From: Candidatus Omnitrophota bacterium
GTDB taxonomy: Bacteria; Omnitrophota; Gorgyraeia; 2-01-FULL-45-10
DNA length: 46,936 nt
Assembly: GCA_003142795.1 (NCBI GenBank)
Contig: PLNN01000017.1
Location: 70,385 to 117,320, forward strand
Reading direction: 5' to 3'
The notes under the pieces were generated by a model, which was given only the letters and a program-made list of their open reading frames with translations, did no database searches and was not told where the DNA came from. The translations under genes were made by a program, and so were the position numbers. Shown in pieces: positions 9,366 to 17,989 of the stretch (position 1 is the stretch's first letter; each line of letters opens with the position of its first letter).

Positions 9366-10965
9366 TTATGTACGGTTCCCTTATGGTTAAGCAATCTTTA
9401 TTATATGGCAATATGTATAAATAGTAAATCTCTTCACGTTTTAAGCTATTTGTGAATTTTCTAATGAATTCAAGTCGACGGGTCATCTCGTCGGGTTTTA
9501 ATTCGTATGTGAGAATGAGCAGCACGTTTTGCCGGTTTTGCAACATTAGCTTTTCGGCATCGCGAAAGATCACAGCCTGGTTAATTTTTCGCTCAAATCC
9601 CGCCCTGTTCCATAGAAAATAAGAGCCGAATCGGGATATTTTGGGATAATAGATCGTATTGCATAGATATCCCGCAATGGGAGCAATATGCTCACCCATA
9701 TCCCCCAGCATTATCATTTTATCCATATGCTTGTTTTTGATGAACTGTGCGGTCTCCTTTCCGGCGGAAAATTGTTCATTCAAGGCTTCGGCGCTGACGA
9801 TGATGCCGGCGTAAAACTGGCTCAACAGGATCGCTATTATAAAGAGGTTACGGTAAACGTTGGCCGTGATCGATAGCCGGTTAAAAAATTTAGACTTCAA
9901 ATCTACCGGCTGAAAATAATATCCCAGCCAAAGACAGGCGATAAGTAAGATGTATAGATATCCGTGATGCCGTAAACGAACTCCATCTTGAAGATAAAAG
10001 AATGCCAGTAGTCCAAGAACGCCCACAACGTACAGAAAAAGGACCTTTGGTTTCCGGAGGAAAAGCAATACAACAAAAAGTAACTCCAGTGCAGAAAAAA
10101 GACGATCGCCTGCGGAAATAACAAAAAACTCTTTCTTTAACTCATGAAAAGAAGGCATATATACCCGATTGATATTGGAAATTGTTTGCACGATCCTTTC
10201 GAAATTTATACCCCCAAGGTATCTCGGTGCCCAACTGTAATATGTATCGGGAGGCAGATGAGTTTGAAAAATCAATAATATGATCATGCAAACAAACAGG
10301 CAGGCGCCCATTGCGATATCTTTTTCCTTTACGGATACCGATATCTCTTCCCGCTTTGCCGTGAACTCGAGTAATAGGAAACAACCGAATGTGATGGCAA
10401 GGATAGCGCCGATGAAATTACTTTGGGACAGCAGAAATAACAATCCGAACAGAATGGTGTATTTTCGTGTACGCCCGGGGAAAAGAGCACAAAAAATAAA
10501 TACGAAAAGAACTCCCATGGCGTAAGATCGGCTTATAACCATGTATTCATATAAGGGGAAATATCCAAAAATGAATAAGACTTTCTGCAGTTTCGAAAAC
10601 GGCGAGAATCTCATAAAAACCCAGGCACTTAACACAGCGATCACAAAATGCAATAACTGCATAAATGCAGGCTGGCAGGTAAATCGGGTGATCACATACA
10701 ACAAAAAATGCCAGAGCGGCGGGTGGCCTTCATAGCGCATGTTAAATAACAGATCCGGGATCGACCGGCTGTCTCTCGCCAATAGCCAGGCCTGCATTTC
10801 ATCACGCCACATTGCATGCCGTAATATCCCCAGCGCGCTGAAACATAAAAAAATGCATGAGACGAAAGGAATGAAAAGAGGATAAAGATTTTTAAGAAGA
10901 GCTGTTATTTTTTCTTTGAAATCTCTCATTATTGATAACGCCGCAAAGCGGCCCTCTTTCTTCAA
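9355..10965 (-). CDS. Membrane glycosyltransferase-like protein (GT39/ArnT-like fold)
   Basis: This is a 536-residue polytopic protein with about eleven hydrophobic segments and a C-terminal non-membrane tail of roughly 120 residues. The first extracytoplasmic loop carries WRDEMQAWLLARDS followed by EGHPPLWHFLLY. That matches the acidic DE motif and His-Pro pattern of GT-C glycosyltransferases that use polyprenyl-phosphate sugars (PMT, ArnT, PglB relatives). The acceptor cannot be told from sequence. Start choice is uncertain: the ATG at 10929 (MRDFKEK) would also leave the whole first helix. The gene is noticeably more AT-rich than the miaA or dnaK regions. It lies downstream of a FAD-dependent sugar-nucleotide-mutase-like protein, so both may serve surface glycan synthesis. 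Confidence 0.75.
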   Translation of the reverse strand: MKKEGRFAALSIMRDFKEKITALLKNLYPLFIPFVSCIFLCFSALGILRHAMWRDEMQAWLLARDSRSIPDLLFNMRYEGHPPLWHFLLYVITRFTCQPAFMQLLHFVIAVLSAWVFMRFSPFSKLQKVLFIFGYFPLYEYMVISRSYAMGVLFVFIFCALFPGRTRKYTILFGLLFLLSQSNFIGAILAITFGCFLLLEFTAKREEISVSVKEKDIAMGACLFVCMIILLIFQTHLPPDTYYSWAPRYLGGINFERIVQTISNINRVYMPSFHELKKEFFVISAGDRLFSALELLFVVLLFLRKPKVLFLYVVGVLGLLAFFYLQDGVRLRHHGYLYILLIACLWLGYYFQPVDLKSKFFNRLSITANVYRNLFIIAILLSQFYAGIIVSAEALNEQFSAGKETAQFIKNKHMDKMIMLGDMGEHIAPIAGYLCNTIYYPKISRFGSYFLWNRAGFERKINQAVIFRDAEKLMLQNRQNVLLILTYELKPDEMTRRLEFIRKFTNSLKREEIYYLYILPYNKDCLTIREPYISEK

Positions 10966-10992
10966 AAAATCAAACTAATGATATTGTCGCTC

Positions 10993-12432
10993 CTATCCCC
11001 CCTCGAGATATCCGCCGTCACTGTTAATATCCCATAACGAATAAGGGGAACCCGCTGCTTTTAAATAATTCCGCGCGGCAAATATTCCGCCCAGTAAAGC
11101 GTGATCCATATTGTTATACTTATGCGTGCCCCCGCGCCCTATGGAGTAAAAATTCGAAAAACCATCGATCCGGGACTTCAGCAAAGCATGATATTTTTGA
11201 AATCCGGAATCGTAAACAGGGTAGGCCTCTGTACTGCGTACGACCCATGCTTTCTCTACTTCATTCTTTTCCAATAGGCCGGCTTCGATCAACTCATGCT
11301 CCGCCAATTGAGCCAGAGAATCGTCGGTCTGGTTCCATAGCCCTTTGTCTTTAAAAACAAAATACTCGACGCTCAAGGCGGTTTTATTATTGTCCTTGAC
11401 CATTGCGCGAGAAAAATTATTGTAGTTAGTCACTCTTGCCATTTGCAGATCAGGGGAATGAATATAGATCCACTGATCGGGAAATAGAGGGGCTTTTTTT
11501 ATCAACAAATTGACGGCAATATGATCCCGGTGCCTGAGCATCCCTGCTGCAGCATTGATCTCTTCGGAATCCGCCGGTGTAAGCATTTTAAAAAAATGTG
11601 CCATCGGAATGCTGCTGAAAAAATGGCTTGCAGAAATGGTGACTTCTTTGCCGAAGGCATCGATAAGATCGATCGAATTGATGGTATTATCCTTCCGGTT
11701 ATACCGGATCACTTTGCTATTCAGTTTTAATTCAGCTCCCCGTGATGTGACCGTGTCCGCCATGGCCTCGTACATTTGGCCGGCGCCCAATACCGGAAAA
11801 CCGAATTCCTCGATCAATGTTTTTATTTTTTTGTTCCTTTTCCCCGCGAGTGCGTGCTTAATGATTTCCAGGATATCCAGGCCCTTAATTCTCTGCGCGG
11901 CCCACTCGGCCCCTATTTGACTGCATGGGATCCCCCAGACTTTCTCGGTATATGACTTAAAAAAAGTCTCATAGAGTTTGCGTCCAAAATTGTGCACGAT
12001 CCAATCCTCATAATTGTTGATTTTCGTATTTTTTTTGAGCCGGGATGAAATAAAGGAAAAAAATATCGCAGCTAACTCGATCATATTGAACTGCATTAAT
12101 AATTCGATGGGTTTGATGGGATAACTGAAGTACTTTTTTTTATAATATATTCGCGTCAGGCGGGATACCGGCCGAAAATCCCTTCCTAATGTTTCATGCC
12201 AAATTTTATTAATTTCTTTATTCTTGGTGAAAAAACGATGGGGCCCGATATCAAATCTAGCATTATCAAGAATGGTGGTCCTGGACAACCCGCCGACCAG
12301 GGAATTTTTATCGATAAGCACGATATCTGTAATGCCGTTTTTGTTGAGCTCCAGGGCTGCCCCTAAACCCGCCGGCCCTGCCCCAATAATACAGCATTCG
12401 TAATGGCGCGAGTTGGAACTTTCAACTATCAT
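10993..12432 (-). CDS. FAD-dependent amine-oxidase/UDP-galactopyranose-mutase-like protein
   Basis: This 479-residue flavoprotein starts with the dinucleotide-binding motif IIGAGPAGLGAALELN, followed by the FAD contact VGGLSRT and the GPHRFFTKNKEINKIW stretch. The latter resembles UDP-galactopyranose mutase and the COG1232 protoporphyrinogen oxidase-like family often found in glycan clusters. The C-terminus has YSIGRGGTHKYNNMDHALLGGIFAARNYL, the usual FAD-closing motif. No heme pathway genes are nearby, so a role in sugar-nucleotide or polyprenyl glycolipid modification is more plausible than haem synthesis. The gene follows feoB by 19 bases and precedes the membrane glycosyltransferase by 27 bases. 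Exact substrate unknown. Confidence 0.8.
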   Translation of the reverse strand: MIVESSNSRHYECCIIGAGPAGLGAALELNKNGITDIVLIDKNSLVGGLSRTTILDNARFDIGPHRFFTKNKEINKIWHETLGRDFRPVSRLTRIYYKKKYFSYPIKPIELLMQFNMIELAAIFFSFISSRLKKNTKINNYEDWIVHNFGRKLYETFFKSYTEKVWGIPCSQIGAEWAAQRIKGLDILEIIKHALAGKRNKKIKTLIEEFGFPVLGAGQMYEAMADTVTSRGAELKLNSKVIRYNRKDNTINSIDLIDAFGKEVTISASHFFSSIPMAHFFKMLTPADSEEINAAAGMLRHRDHIAVNLLIKKAPLFPDQWIYIHSPDLQMARVTNYNNFSRAMVKDNNKTALSVEYFVFKDKGLWNQTDDSLAQLAEHELIEAGLLEKNEVEKAWVVRSTEAYPVYDSGFQKYHALLKSRIDGFSNFYSIGRGGTHKYNNMDHALLGGIFAARNYLKAAGSPYSLWDINSDGGYLEGG

Positions 12433-12451
12433 GATCTGTACTGATCCTCTC

Positions 12452-14182
12452 TTAACGCAATATCGTAAAATTAAGCAAGGTTCCGACTATAATACTTATC
12501 CCGATCATTATGGCTGTCGATTTCATCAGGTCCTTGAAACCGAGCTCTTTCCAGATTATTACAAAAGTGGCTATGCACGGGAAAGATATGGCAAGTAATG
12601 TCGAGGCTATGAAGAGCTGTTTTACGGTAAGGCCAAGCGGCATGAGCAGGCCGACGGCAACGTCTTTTCTTATAAAGCCTATTACCAGAGCGACGACCGC
12701 CTCTTTAGGCAATCCGAACAGATTATGGATTATGGGCGCGGTTATCGAGGTCACAATATCGAATAATTTGAAATATATAAGGATGTTTATGAATAGAACG
12801 CCTATCATGACTACCGGCACCGCTTCTATCAAAAATCCTTTAACGCGAAAATACAATTTTTGCAAAAGTGTAACCAGCGGCGGAAACCTGTACGGAGGTA
12901 TCTCCAGCAAAAATTCAGGACTGTATCCCGGCATGAGGCGATTCAATATTATCCCCAGTAAAAGGACCAGGGAAAAAAGGACAAGGTAGACGCCCGCTAC
13001 ATAAAATCCGCCGAATTTACCCAGCAACCCGAATATCATCGCCTGTAACGGCACGCACGGCACGCCTATAGAGATAAGCGTCGCGGCGATGAACCGCTCG
13101 CGCTTGGATTCAAGCGCGCGTGTAGCAAGTATGCCGGGCACATTACAGCCAAAACCCAATAGCACCGGGATGACGGCAAATCCGTGCAGTCCCAGTTGAT
13201 GTAAAAGATTGTCCAATAGTATCGCAAGGCGCGGCAAGTATCCTATATCTTCCAAAAGGCTCAGTATAAAATAGAAAGATATAACGTAAGGCAGGACCAT
13301 CCCGAATTCGATATAAGGCGCGGTGGTCAATACGCCCAGGGATTGCTTGAAATCTATCTTACCGCCGATCAGGTCGCCGATGAAGAGGTGGAACCAGAAG
13401 CCCTTCTCCTGCCAATGGATGGTCAGCTTTTCCAAAATAGGCTGATACAGCTTGATGAATATCGGATCGGTCACTTTACTTATTATGAATTCACCGACAA
13501 AACGCACTATATTATACGACGCATAGATAACCCCGGCTGCGATCGCAAGACCTGTAAACGGCCGGACCGACGCGTCTTCCAGCATCTCTCTGAAAGTATG
13601 ATGCCTGTGTTCAAGATGTTGGACTTGCTCTATGACCTGCCCTATCTCTTTCCACCGCTCCTCATGCTGCAGCTTATTTTTAGTGATAGGTTTCGATTCT
13701 TTTATTCTTTCGATCAGGAGTTTTATACCGGCTCCGGTCACGGCGCACGTGGAAATGACCGGCACGCTCAATATCTTCTCCAATTTCTCCACATCGATAT
13801 GGATCCCCCTGTGGCCAGCATCATCGCACATATTCAGGCATATGATCACGGGAAAGCCTGTCTCGATCAACTGCAGGGTCAGGACGAGGTTCCTCTCCAG
13901 GTTGGTAGAGTCGAGGATGTTTATTACCGCCATCTCGTCCTTCGACTGTTCCTTCAATAACGACACGGCTACTTCTTCCGCACGAGATGTCGGCTCTAAC
14001 GAATATGTCCCGGGAAGATCGATGACCTCGATCTTCTCGCCCTCCATGGGAAAGTAGCCTTTTGTTATCTCGACAGTAGTGCCGGGATAGTTGGAAGACA
14101 TTACCCTCACGCCTGTGAGACGTGAAAATACTACGCTCTTGCCAACATTGGGGTTACCGATCAGATATATCTTCTTTATCAT
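12452..14182 (-). CDS. feoB: Ferrous iron transporter FeoB (short form)
   Basis: FeoB imports Fe(II) across the inner membrane and is gated by an N-terminal G domain. The motifs are G1 GNPNVGKSVVF (residues 8-18), G2 SSNYPGTT, G3 DLPGTYSL and G4 LNMCDD. Two Gate-type membrane blocks follow (YVISFYFILSLLEDIGYLPRLAILLD with the LLGFGCNVPGI cysteine motif, then VGFIRKDVAVGLLMPLGL). At 576 residues it is shorter than the 700-770 of E. coli-like FeoB, mainly in the linker and C-terminus. It starts in a 4-base overlap with feoA. A Val replaces Thr/Ser after GKS, as seen in some archaeal-type FeoBs. Confidence 0.95.
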   Translation of the reverse strand: MIKKIYLIGNPNVGKSVVFSRLTGVRVMSSNYPGTTVEITKGYFPMEGEKIEVIDLPGTYSLEPTSRAEEVAVSLLKEQSKDEMAVINILDSTNLERNLVLTLQLIETGFPVIICLNMCDDAGHRGIHIDVEKLEKILSVPVISTCAVTGAGIKLLIERIKESKPITKNKLQHEERWKEIGQVIEQVQHLEHRHHTFREMLEDASVRPFTGLAIAAGVIYASYNIVRFVGEFIISKVTDPIFIKLYQPILEKLTIHWQEKGFWFHLFIGDLIGGKIDFKQSLGVLTTAPYIEFGMVLPYVISFYFILSLLEDIGYLPRLAILLDNLLHQLGLHGFAVIPVLLGFGCNVPGILATRALESKRERFIAATLISIGVPCVPLQAMIFGLLGKFGGFYVAGVYLVLFSLVLLLGIILNRLMPGYSPEFLLEIPPYRFPPLVTLLQKLYFRVKGFLIEAVPVVMIGVLFINILIYFKLFDIVTSITAPIIHNLFGLPKEAVVALVIGFIRKDVAVGLLMPLGLTVKQLFIASTLLAISFPCIATFVIIWKELGFKDLMKSTAIMIGISIIVGTLLNFTILR

Positions 14183-14412
14183 TCGCCTTCGACCATGACT
14201 TTTAAAGCTATGGTATGTCCCAGTGCTAAAATGCTTCTGCCGGCCTTGACAACGACCGGCCCTCTCAATCCTAAATGGCTGAGTTTAGTCACCTCTTTGC
14301 CTTTATATATGCCCATATTCATCAGCTTATCCTGCAGCTGACCGCCTCCAAGTATCTCCACCACCTTGCTTTTACGATTCGCCTTAAGATTTATTAAAGA
14401 GATCCTTTTCAT
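14179..14412 (-). CDS. feoA: FeoA ferrous iron transport regulatory protein
   Basis: FeoA is a small SH3-like cytoplasmic protein needed for FeoB activity. The 77 residues contain the family pattern VVEILGGGQLQDKLMNMGIYKGKEV, followed by the beta-barrel ending GRSILALGHTIALKVMV. It overlaps feoB downstream and the LOG-family gene upstream by 4 bases each, showing strict translational coupling of the three genes. Confidence 0.93.
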   Translation of the reverse strand: MKRISLINLKANRKSKVVEILGGGQLQDKLMNMGIYKGKEVTKLSHLGLRGPVVVKAGRSILALGHTIALKVMVEGE

Positions 14413-15479
14413 GCACTTCTCCGGGAAGTATTTTTACGCGCCCGATCTTTGTTAATGATCGCGATCATCTCATATAACCTGCCGTAATTGCGCATGTTGA
14501 AATTCATCTCAAGTCGGGGTAAGCCGGGAAATTCTCCATCCTGGATCTCTTTCTCGGTAGGGAGCGAAGGAGCGATCGCTCCGCTCGCCAGGATATCTTT
14601 AAAGTTTTTGTTTATAAAACCGAGCGTCCTGTTGGATATCTTCCTATTAAGCCTCATTACGGTCAGGCCCGAAACATATCTTATCGAGTGATATACCTTG
14701 TAAAAATCTTCTATATATCTGACCGCCTCGTCGACGTTCTTTACGATACGAAAAAGGCTAAGGTCCTCTTTTTCTATATATCCGTTTTTCAGTAATTCGT
14801 TATTTATAAAACGCTTCCATGTACCCCAATAGGTGGAGCCGTTCGGTTCCATTAAAACTATGGGTCTTGGCTTGGATTTACCGGTCTGGATAAGGGTGAG
14901 CATCTCGAAACCCTCGTCATGGGTGCCGAATCCGCCCGGGAAGAGGGCGGTTGCGTCGGTCTCTTTTACAAAAACCAGCTTTCTGGTGAAAAAATATTTA
15001 AAATTTATTATTTTATCTTTTTCGTCTATGTAAGGATTGGGTTTTTGTTCGAAAGGAAGGCGGATATTCAGCGCAAAATCTTTCCCCGGCGCGGCGCCCT
15101 TATTCCCCGCCTCCATGATCCCCGGGCCGCCGCCCGTTACGATCATATAGCCTTTTTCTGTCAGCCGCCTCGCGAATTTCTCGGCCATCTTGTATCCGGC
15201 CGATGTCTTTTTCGATCTAGCGGAACCGAAGATGATGACTTTTTTGACGTCTCTGTAGGGGGCAAATATCTTGAAAGAATACCGCAGCTCTTTCAATACG
15301 TTATTTACAAGCTTGAGGTCTCCCCTGTCGCTCGATTCGCGGCCGAGCTTAACGGCGGTCGTAAGTATCTCACGCAATAAATATTCGGTTTCTGCTGAAC
15401 TGGACTTTTTGGCAAGGTTGGTTATCAGGCCATCTATAACCGCATCACCAATCTCGTATTCTTTCAGGATCTTTTTCAT
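14409..15479 (-). CDS. LOG-family (TIGR00730-like) Rossmann protein
   Basis: The core of this 356-residue protein carries the two hallmark motifs of the LOG/YgdH family: GGGPGIMEAGNKGA and PGGFGTHDEGFEML. LOG proteins hydrolyse nucleotide 5'-monophosphates to base plus ribose 5-phosphate; the family was earlier misnamed lysine decarboxylase. Compared with the roughly 200-residue minimal form it has about 90 extra N-terminal helical residues and about 80 at the C-terminus, like the PpnN type. The gene overlaps feoA by 4 bases, so iron uptake and this enzyme are co-expressed. A TATAAT lies 8 bases before its ATG, suggesting a leaderless transcript. Confidence 0.85.
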   Translation of the reverse strand: MKKILKEYEIGDAVIDGLITNLAKKSSSAETEYLLREILTTAVKLGRESSDRGDLKLVNNVLKELRYSFKIFAPYRDVKKVIIFGSARSKKTSAGYKMAEKFARRLTEKGYMIVTGGGPGIMEAGNKGAAPGKDFALNIRLPFEQKPNPYIDEKDKIINFKYFFTRKLVFVKETDATALFPGGFGTHDEGFEMLTLIQTGKSKPRPIVLMEPNGSTYWGTWKRFINNELLKNGYIEKEDLSLFRIVKNVDEAVRYIEDFYKVYHSIRYVSGLTVMRLNRKISNRTLGFINKNFKDILASGAIAPSLPTEKEIQDGEFPGLPRLEMNFNMRNYGRLYEMIAIINKDRARKNTSRRSA

Positions 15480-15487
15480 ATATGGAT

Positions 15488-15493
15488 ATTATA
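15488..15493 (-). promoter_or_regulatory. -10 element of the LOG-feoA-feoB operon
   Basis: A perfect TATAAT on the minus strand ends 8 bases before the ATG at 15479, so transcription would start within 1-2 bases of the start codon. No good -35 is visible at the usual distance. The 97-base gap up to the next gene shows no other structure. Confidence 0.5.
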
Positions 15494-15576
15494 CCTCAAT
15501 ATGATTAAATATAAAACATTATGTCGGATTTGCCGGGGATATGTCTGGGAGGTGATCGTTTAAACCGTATCGTTGG

Positions 15577-16455
15577 TCAGGCTATATTTTTGCTGCTCTT
15601 TTTATTTTCATAAAGCGCTTTATCCGCCAGCTCGAATATCTCTTTTGCGCTTACGAATCTCTCCTCATAAGTCGCACAACCCGCGCTTACGGAAAACGTG
15701 ATATTTGCCGTATCGGCATATTGGATAGGATTTGCGCTATTTATATTTTGCTTAAGCCTATTTATGGAAATCGCGGCCTGCTCGCAATTGGTCTCCGGCA
15801 TTATAACGGTAAACTCGTCCCCGCCATACCTGGCAATGATATCCGCGCTCCTGAAGCACTTTTTTGCTATTTGAGCGAACTCCTTCAGGATGAGATCGCC
15901 TGCCATGTGGCCGTTCATATCATTTATGGATTTAAGATCATCCACATCTACGATGATGAGCGAGAACGGTTTTTTATACCTCTTGGCGATATTGAAGAAC
16001 AGGCTGAATTGCTTGTTAAAATAGGCGGTGTTCGGCAGTGCGGTGAGGCCGTCTGTCATGGATATCTTTTCATAGAAATCCCTTTTATCTAACGCGGCCT
16101 TGATCCTGGCGAGAAGCTCTTCGGAATCGAATGGCTTTGTAATGTAGTCATCGGCTCCGAGCTGAAGGCCCTCTATCTTGTCTGTAGTCTCGCTTTTGGC
16201 TGAGAGAAATATGACGGGTATGCGGGCAGTCGACTCATCTTCATTCAGTTTGCTCTTTATGCGTTTTCCATCGATATCCGGCAGAAGGACGTCGAGAAGA
16301 ATAAGGTCAGGCATCAATTCGCGGGCTGCTTTAAATGCGCCCGCCCCATCTGCTTTTTCGAACACTTCATAGCCGGCGCTCGAAAGCCTCATATTCAAGA
16401 CTTTCAACAGGTCTTTTTCGTCGTCAACTACCAGTATCCTTTTTTTCCTGATCAT
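15577..16455 (-). CDS. Response regulator with diguanylate cyclase (GGDEF) output
   Basis: This 292-residue PleD-like protein has a receiver domain at residues 5-120 (VVDDEKD acidic pocket, phosphoacceptor Asp in LILLDVLLPD, conserved Thr/Ser in FLSAKS, Lys in YITKPF). A GGDEF domain follows at about 130-288 with the intact active site RYGGDEF, preceded by the inhibitory I-site RSAD at the correct 5-residue spacing. It should therefore make cyclic di-GMP when phosphorylated and be subject to product feedback. No cognate kinase is adjacent. A TATAAT lies 6 bases before the ATG, inside an inverted repeat, so an autonomous, probably leaderless transcript is likely. Confidence 0.93.
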   Translation of the reverse strand: MIRKKRILVVDDEKDLLKVLNMRLSSAGYEVFEKADGAGAFKAARELMPDLILLDVLLPDIDGKRIKSKLNEDESTARIPVIFLSAKSETTDKIEGLQLGADDYITKPFDSEELLARIKAALDKRDFYEKISMTDGLTALPNTAYFNKQFSLFFNIAKRYKKPFSLIIVDVDDLKSINDMNGHMAGDLILKEFAQIAKKCFRSADIIARYGGDEFTVIMPETNCEQAAISINRLKQNINSANPIQYADTANITFSVSAGCATYEERFVSAKEIFELADKALYENKKSSKNIA

Positions 16456-16461
16456 ATATTG

Positions 16462-16483
16462 ATTATATCTTAAATGTAAGATA
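16462..16483 (-). promoter_or_regulatory. Promoter and palindrome of the GGDEF regulator gene
   Basis: TATAAT (16462-16467, minus strand) ends 6 bases before the ATG. A perfect inverted repeat TATCTT / AAGATA with a 6-base spacer (16466-16483) overlaps the -10 and could be a repressor site; its factor is unknown. No convincing -35 hexamer is seen. Confidence 0.45.
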
Positions 16484-16538
16484 AGAGGAATACCGCAATT
16501 CCCTTTTTTTTTGACTTTTTTCCATCATTAAATGCGTT

Positions 16539-17198
16539 TTAGAACGAAATTTTCAACTTGGTCCAAAGCACGTTCGCTTCAAGCCACTTATTACCTTTTC
16601 CCCGCAAGGACTGCAGCATATAAGAGATGTCGGCTTTTACGTATTTCGTCAGCTCAAACTCAAGACCAGACTGAAACCTGTTCTGGTTAAACCCTCTTCC
16701 GTTGGAAGATACGAAGATCTCGTCCGATGTATATGGCGCTATTTTTATCATATGAAAATCGAAAGGGTATCTAAGCATGGACCTATTGCGGTAACGCATG
16801 TGGTCATCCGCGTATCTTAAATGCCTGTATTCGATGCGGTTCCTGTCTTCGAATTTGAATTTCCACACATCAAACTTCGCAGTGATGTTCGTATAGGGTT
16901 CGTCCTCTTCCAGCCACTTATGCTGGAACTTTTCCAGGACCAGCCGGTAACCGAATGCCAGTTCAAGCAGCTTGTCGAATGAGCAGGCAACTCCCCAGTC
17001 GTAATGCTGGTAGAAGAGCTCCGATGCATTCTCGCCAAAACGGAACTCCTGCTCCATTGTGAATTTCGTGCCTTTCCCGATCTTTATGTCCTCACCGTCC
17101 GTCTGCCAGATCTGAAAATCTCCGTTATCATAGGCATAAACGCCCGGACCGGTCAATATCAAACATAAGGCTAAAATTGCCGATTTATTTTTAAACAT
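16539..17198 (-). CDS. DUF2490 outer-membrane beta-barrel protein
   Basis: A signal peptide (SAILALCLILTGPGVYA) precedes a mature region built of alternating amphipathic strands with many aromatic and charged residues (FTMEQEFRFGENASELFYQHYDWGV, NRIEYRHLRY) and a final Phe, as expected of an outer-membrane barrel. The repeated E-W/F-R pattern and the 219-residue length fit DUF2490, whose function is unknown. It follows phoU by 101 bases and has its own AGGAG ribosome site before ATG 17198, with a TATAAT immediately upstream. It may belong to the phosphate island, but this rests on position only. Confidence 0.75.
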   Translation of the reverse strand: MFKNKSAILALCLILTGPGVYAYDNGDFQIWQTDGEDIKIGKGTKFTMEQEFRFGENASELFYQHYDWGVACSFDKLLELAFGYRLVLEKFQHKWLEEDEPYTNITAKFDVWKFKFEDRNRIEYRHLRYADDHMRYRNRSMLRYPFDFHMIKIAPYTSDEIFVSSNGRGFNQNRFQSGLEFELTKYVKADISYMLQSLRGKGNKWLEANVLWTKLKISF

Positions 17199-17299
17199 CT
17201 TCTCCTCTATTATATATCTATTAACACTAAACCGGCATAAAATCCATATAAAATGTCAGTTGAATAAAGGATGGTTTTTCTAAGGGCGTAAAGGCTGGA

Positions 17300-17965
17300 T
17301 TACAATTTCTCCGGATGGTGCCTGACGACCTCTGCCTGGACCATGTATATCACGTCTTCGGCGATATTAGTGGCATGGTCACATATGCGTTCCAGGAAAC
17401 GCGCGATCAGTAAAAGCTGGACGGCCCTTGGAGCCGTAGATGCGTCTTTGACTATATAATCTTCCATCAACTCATCGGTTATCAGATTTCGCAGCTTATC
17501 GGCTTCGGTATCGGACATTATAACTTTTTTCGCAAGTTCAACATCGCCTTTTATAAAAGAATCTACCGCCATCTTGACCATCTTTTGCGCTACCTCCGTC
17601 AATTTTGGAATGTCGACCAGCGGTTTCAACAGTGGCTTATCAGCGATAGCTATCACCCGTTGGGCTATATCTACCGCTATGTCCGCTATTCTTTCAAGCT
17701 CGGTATTTAATTTCATTCCTATCGTAATAAATCTCAGATCTTTGGCAAGCGGCTGGTGGCGCGCTATAAGCTCTATACATTTCTCATCTATGACCAGTTC
17801 AAGTTTGTCTATGTTAACATCGTTCTCTACGACACTTTTTGCCTCTCCCATATCCCGGTTTTTCAGGGCTTCTATGGATCTAGCGATAGCCTCTTCGGCA
17901 AAGATCCCCATCTTTAATATATCCTGTTTCAGGCCTTTTAATTCATCGTCAAAATGTCTTTGCAT
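17300..17965 (-). CDS. phoU: Phosphate signalling protein PhoU
   Basis: PhoU couples the Pst transporter to the PhoR kinase and represses the Pho regulon when phosphate is plentiful. The 221-residue helical protein has two PhoU three-helix repeats, each with the metal-binding E/D-xxx-D signature: ELERIADIAVDIAQRV near residue 90 and LERICDHATNIAEDV near residue 200. A GGAG ribosome site precedes ATG 17965. It is the last core gene of the pst operon here, after a small lipoprotein gene. Confidence 0.96.
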   Translation of the reverse strand: MQRHFDDELKGLKQDILKMGIFAEEAIARSIEALKNRDMGEAKSVVENDVNIDKLELVIDEKCIELIARHQPLAKDLRFITIGMKLNTELERIADIAVDIAQRVIAIADKPLLKPLVDIPKLTEVAQKMVKMAVDSFIKGDVELAKKVIMSDTEADKLRNLITDELMEDYIVKDASTAPRAVQLLLIARFLERICDHATNIAEDVIYMVQAEVVRHHPEKL

Positions 17966-17989
17966 ATCGTTCTCCGTTTTGATAAAACT

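Noticed and set aside
10993-12432. Protoporphyrinogen oxidase (hemG/hemY)
   Set aside because: Only the FAD-fold resemblance supports it; there are no haem genes nearby and the GPHRFF segment is closer to sugar-mutase-like proteins.
14409-15479. Lysine decarboxylase
   Set aside because: The GGGPGIMEA and PGGFGTHDE motifs define the LOG family; the lysine decarboxylase name is a historic misannotation.
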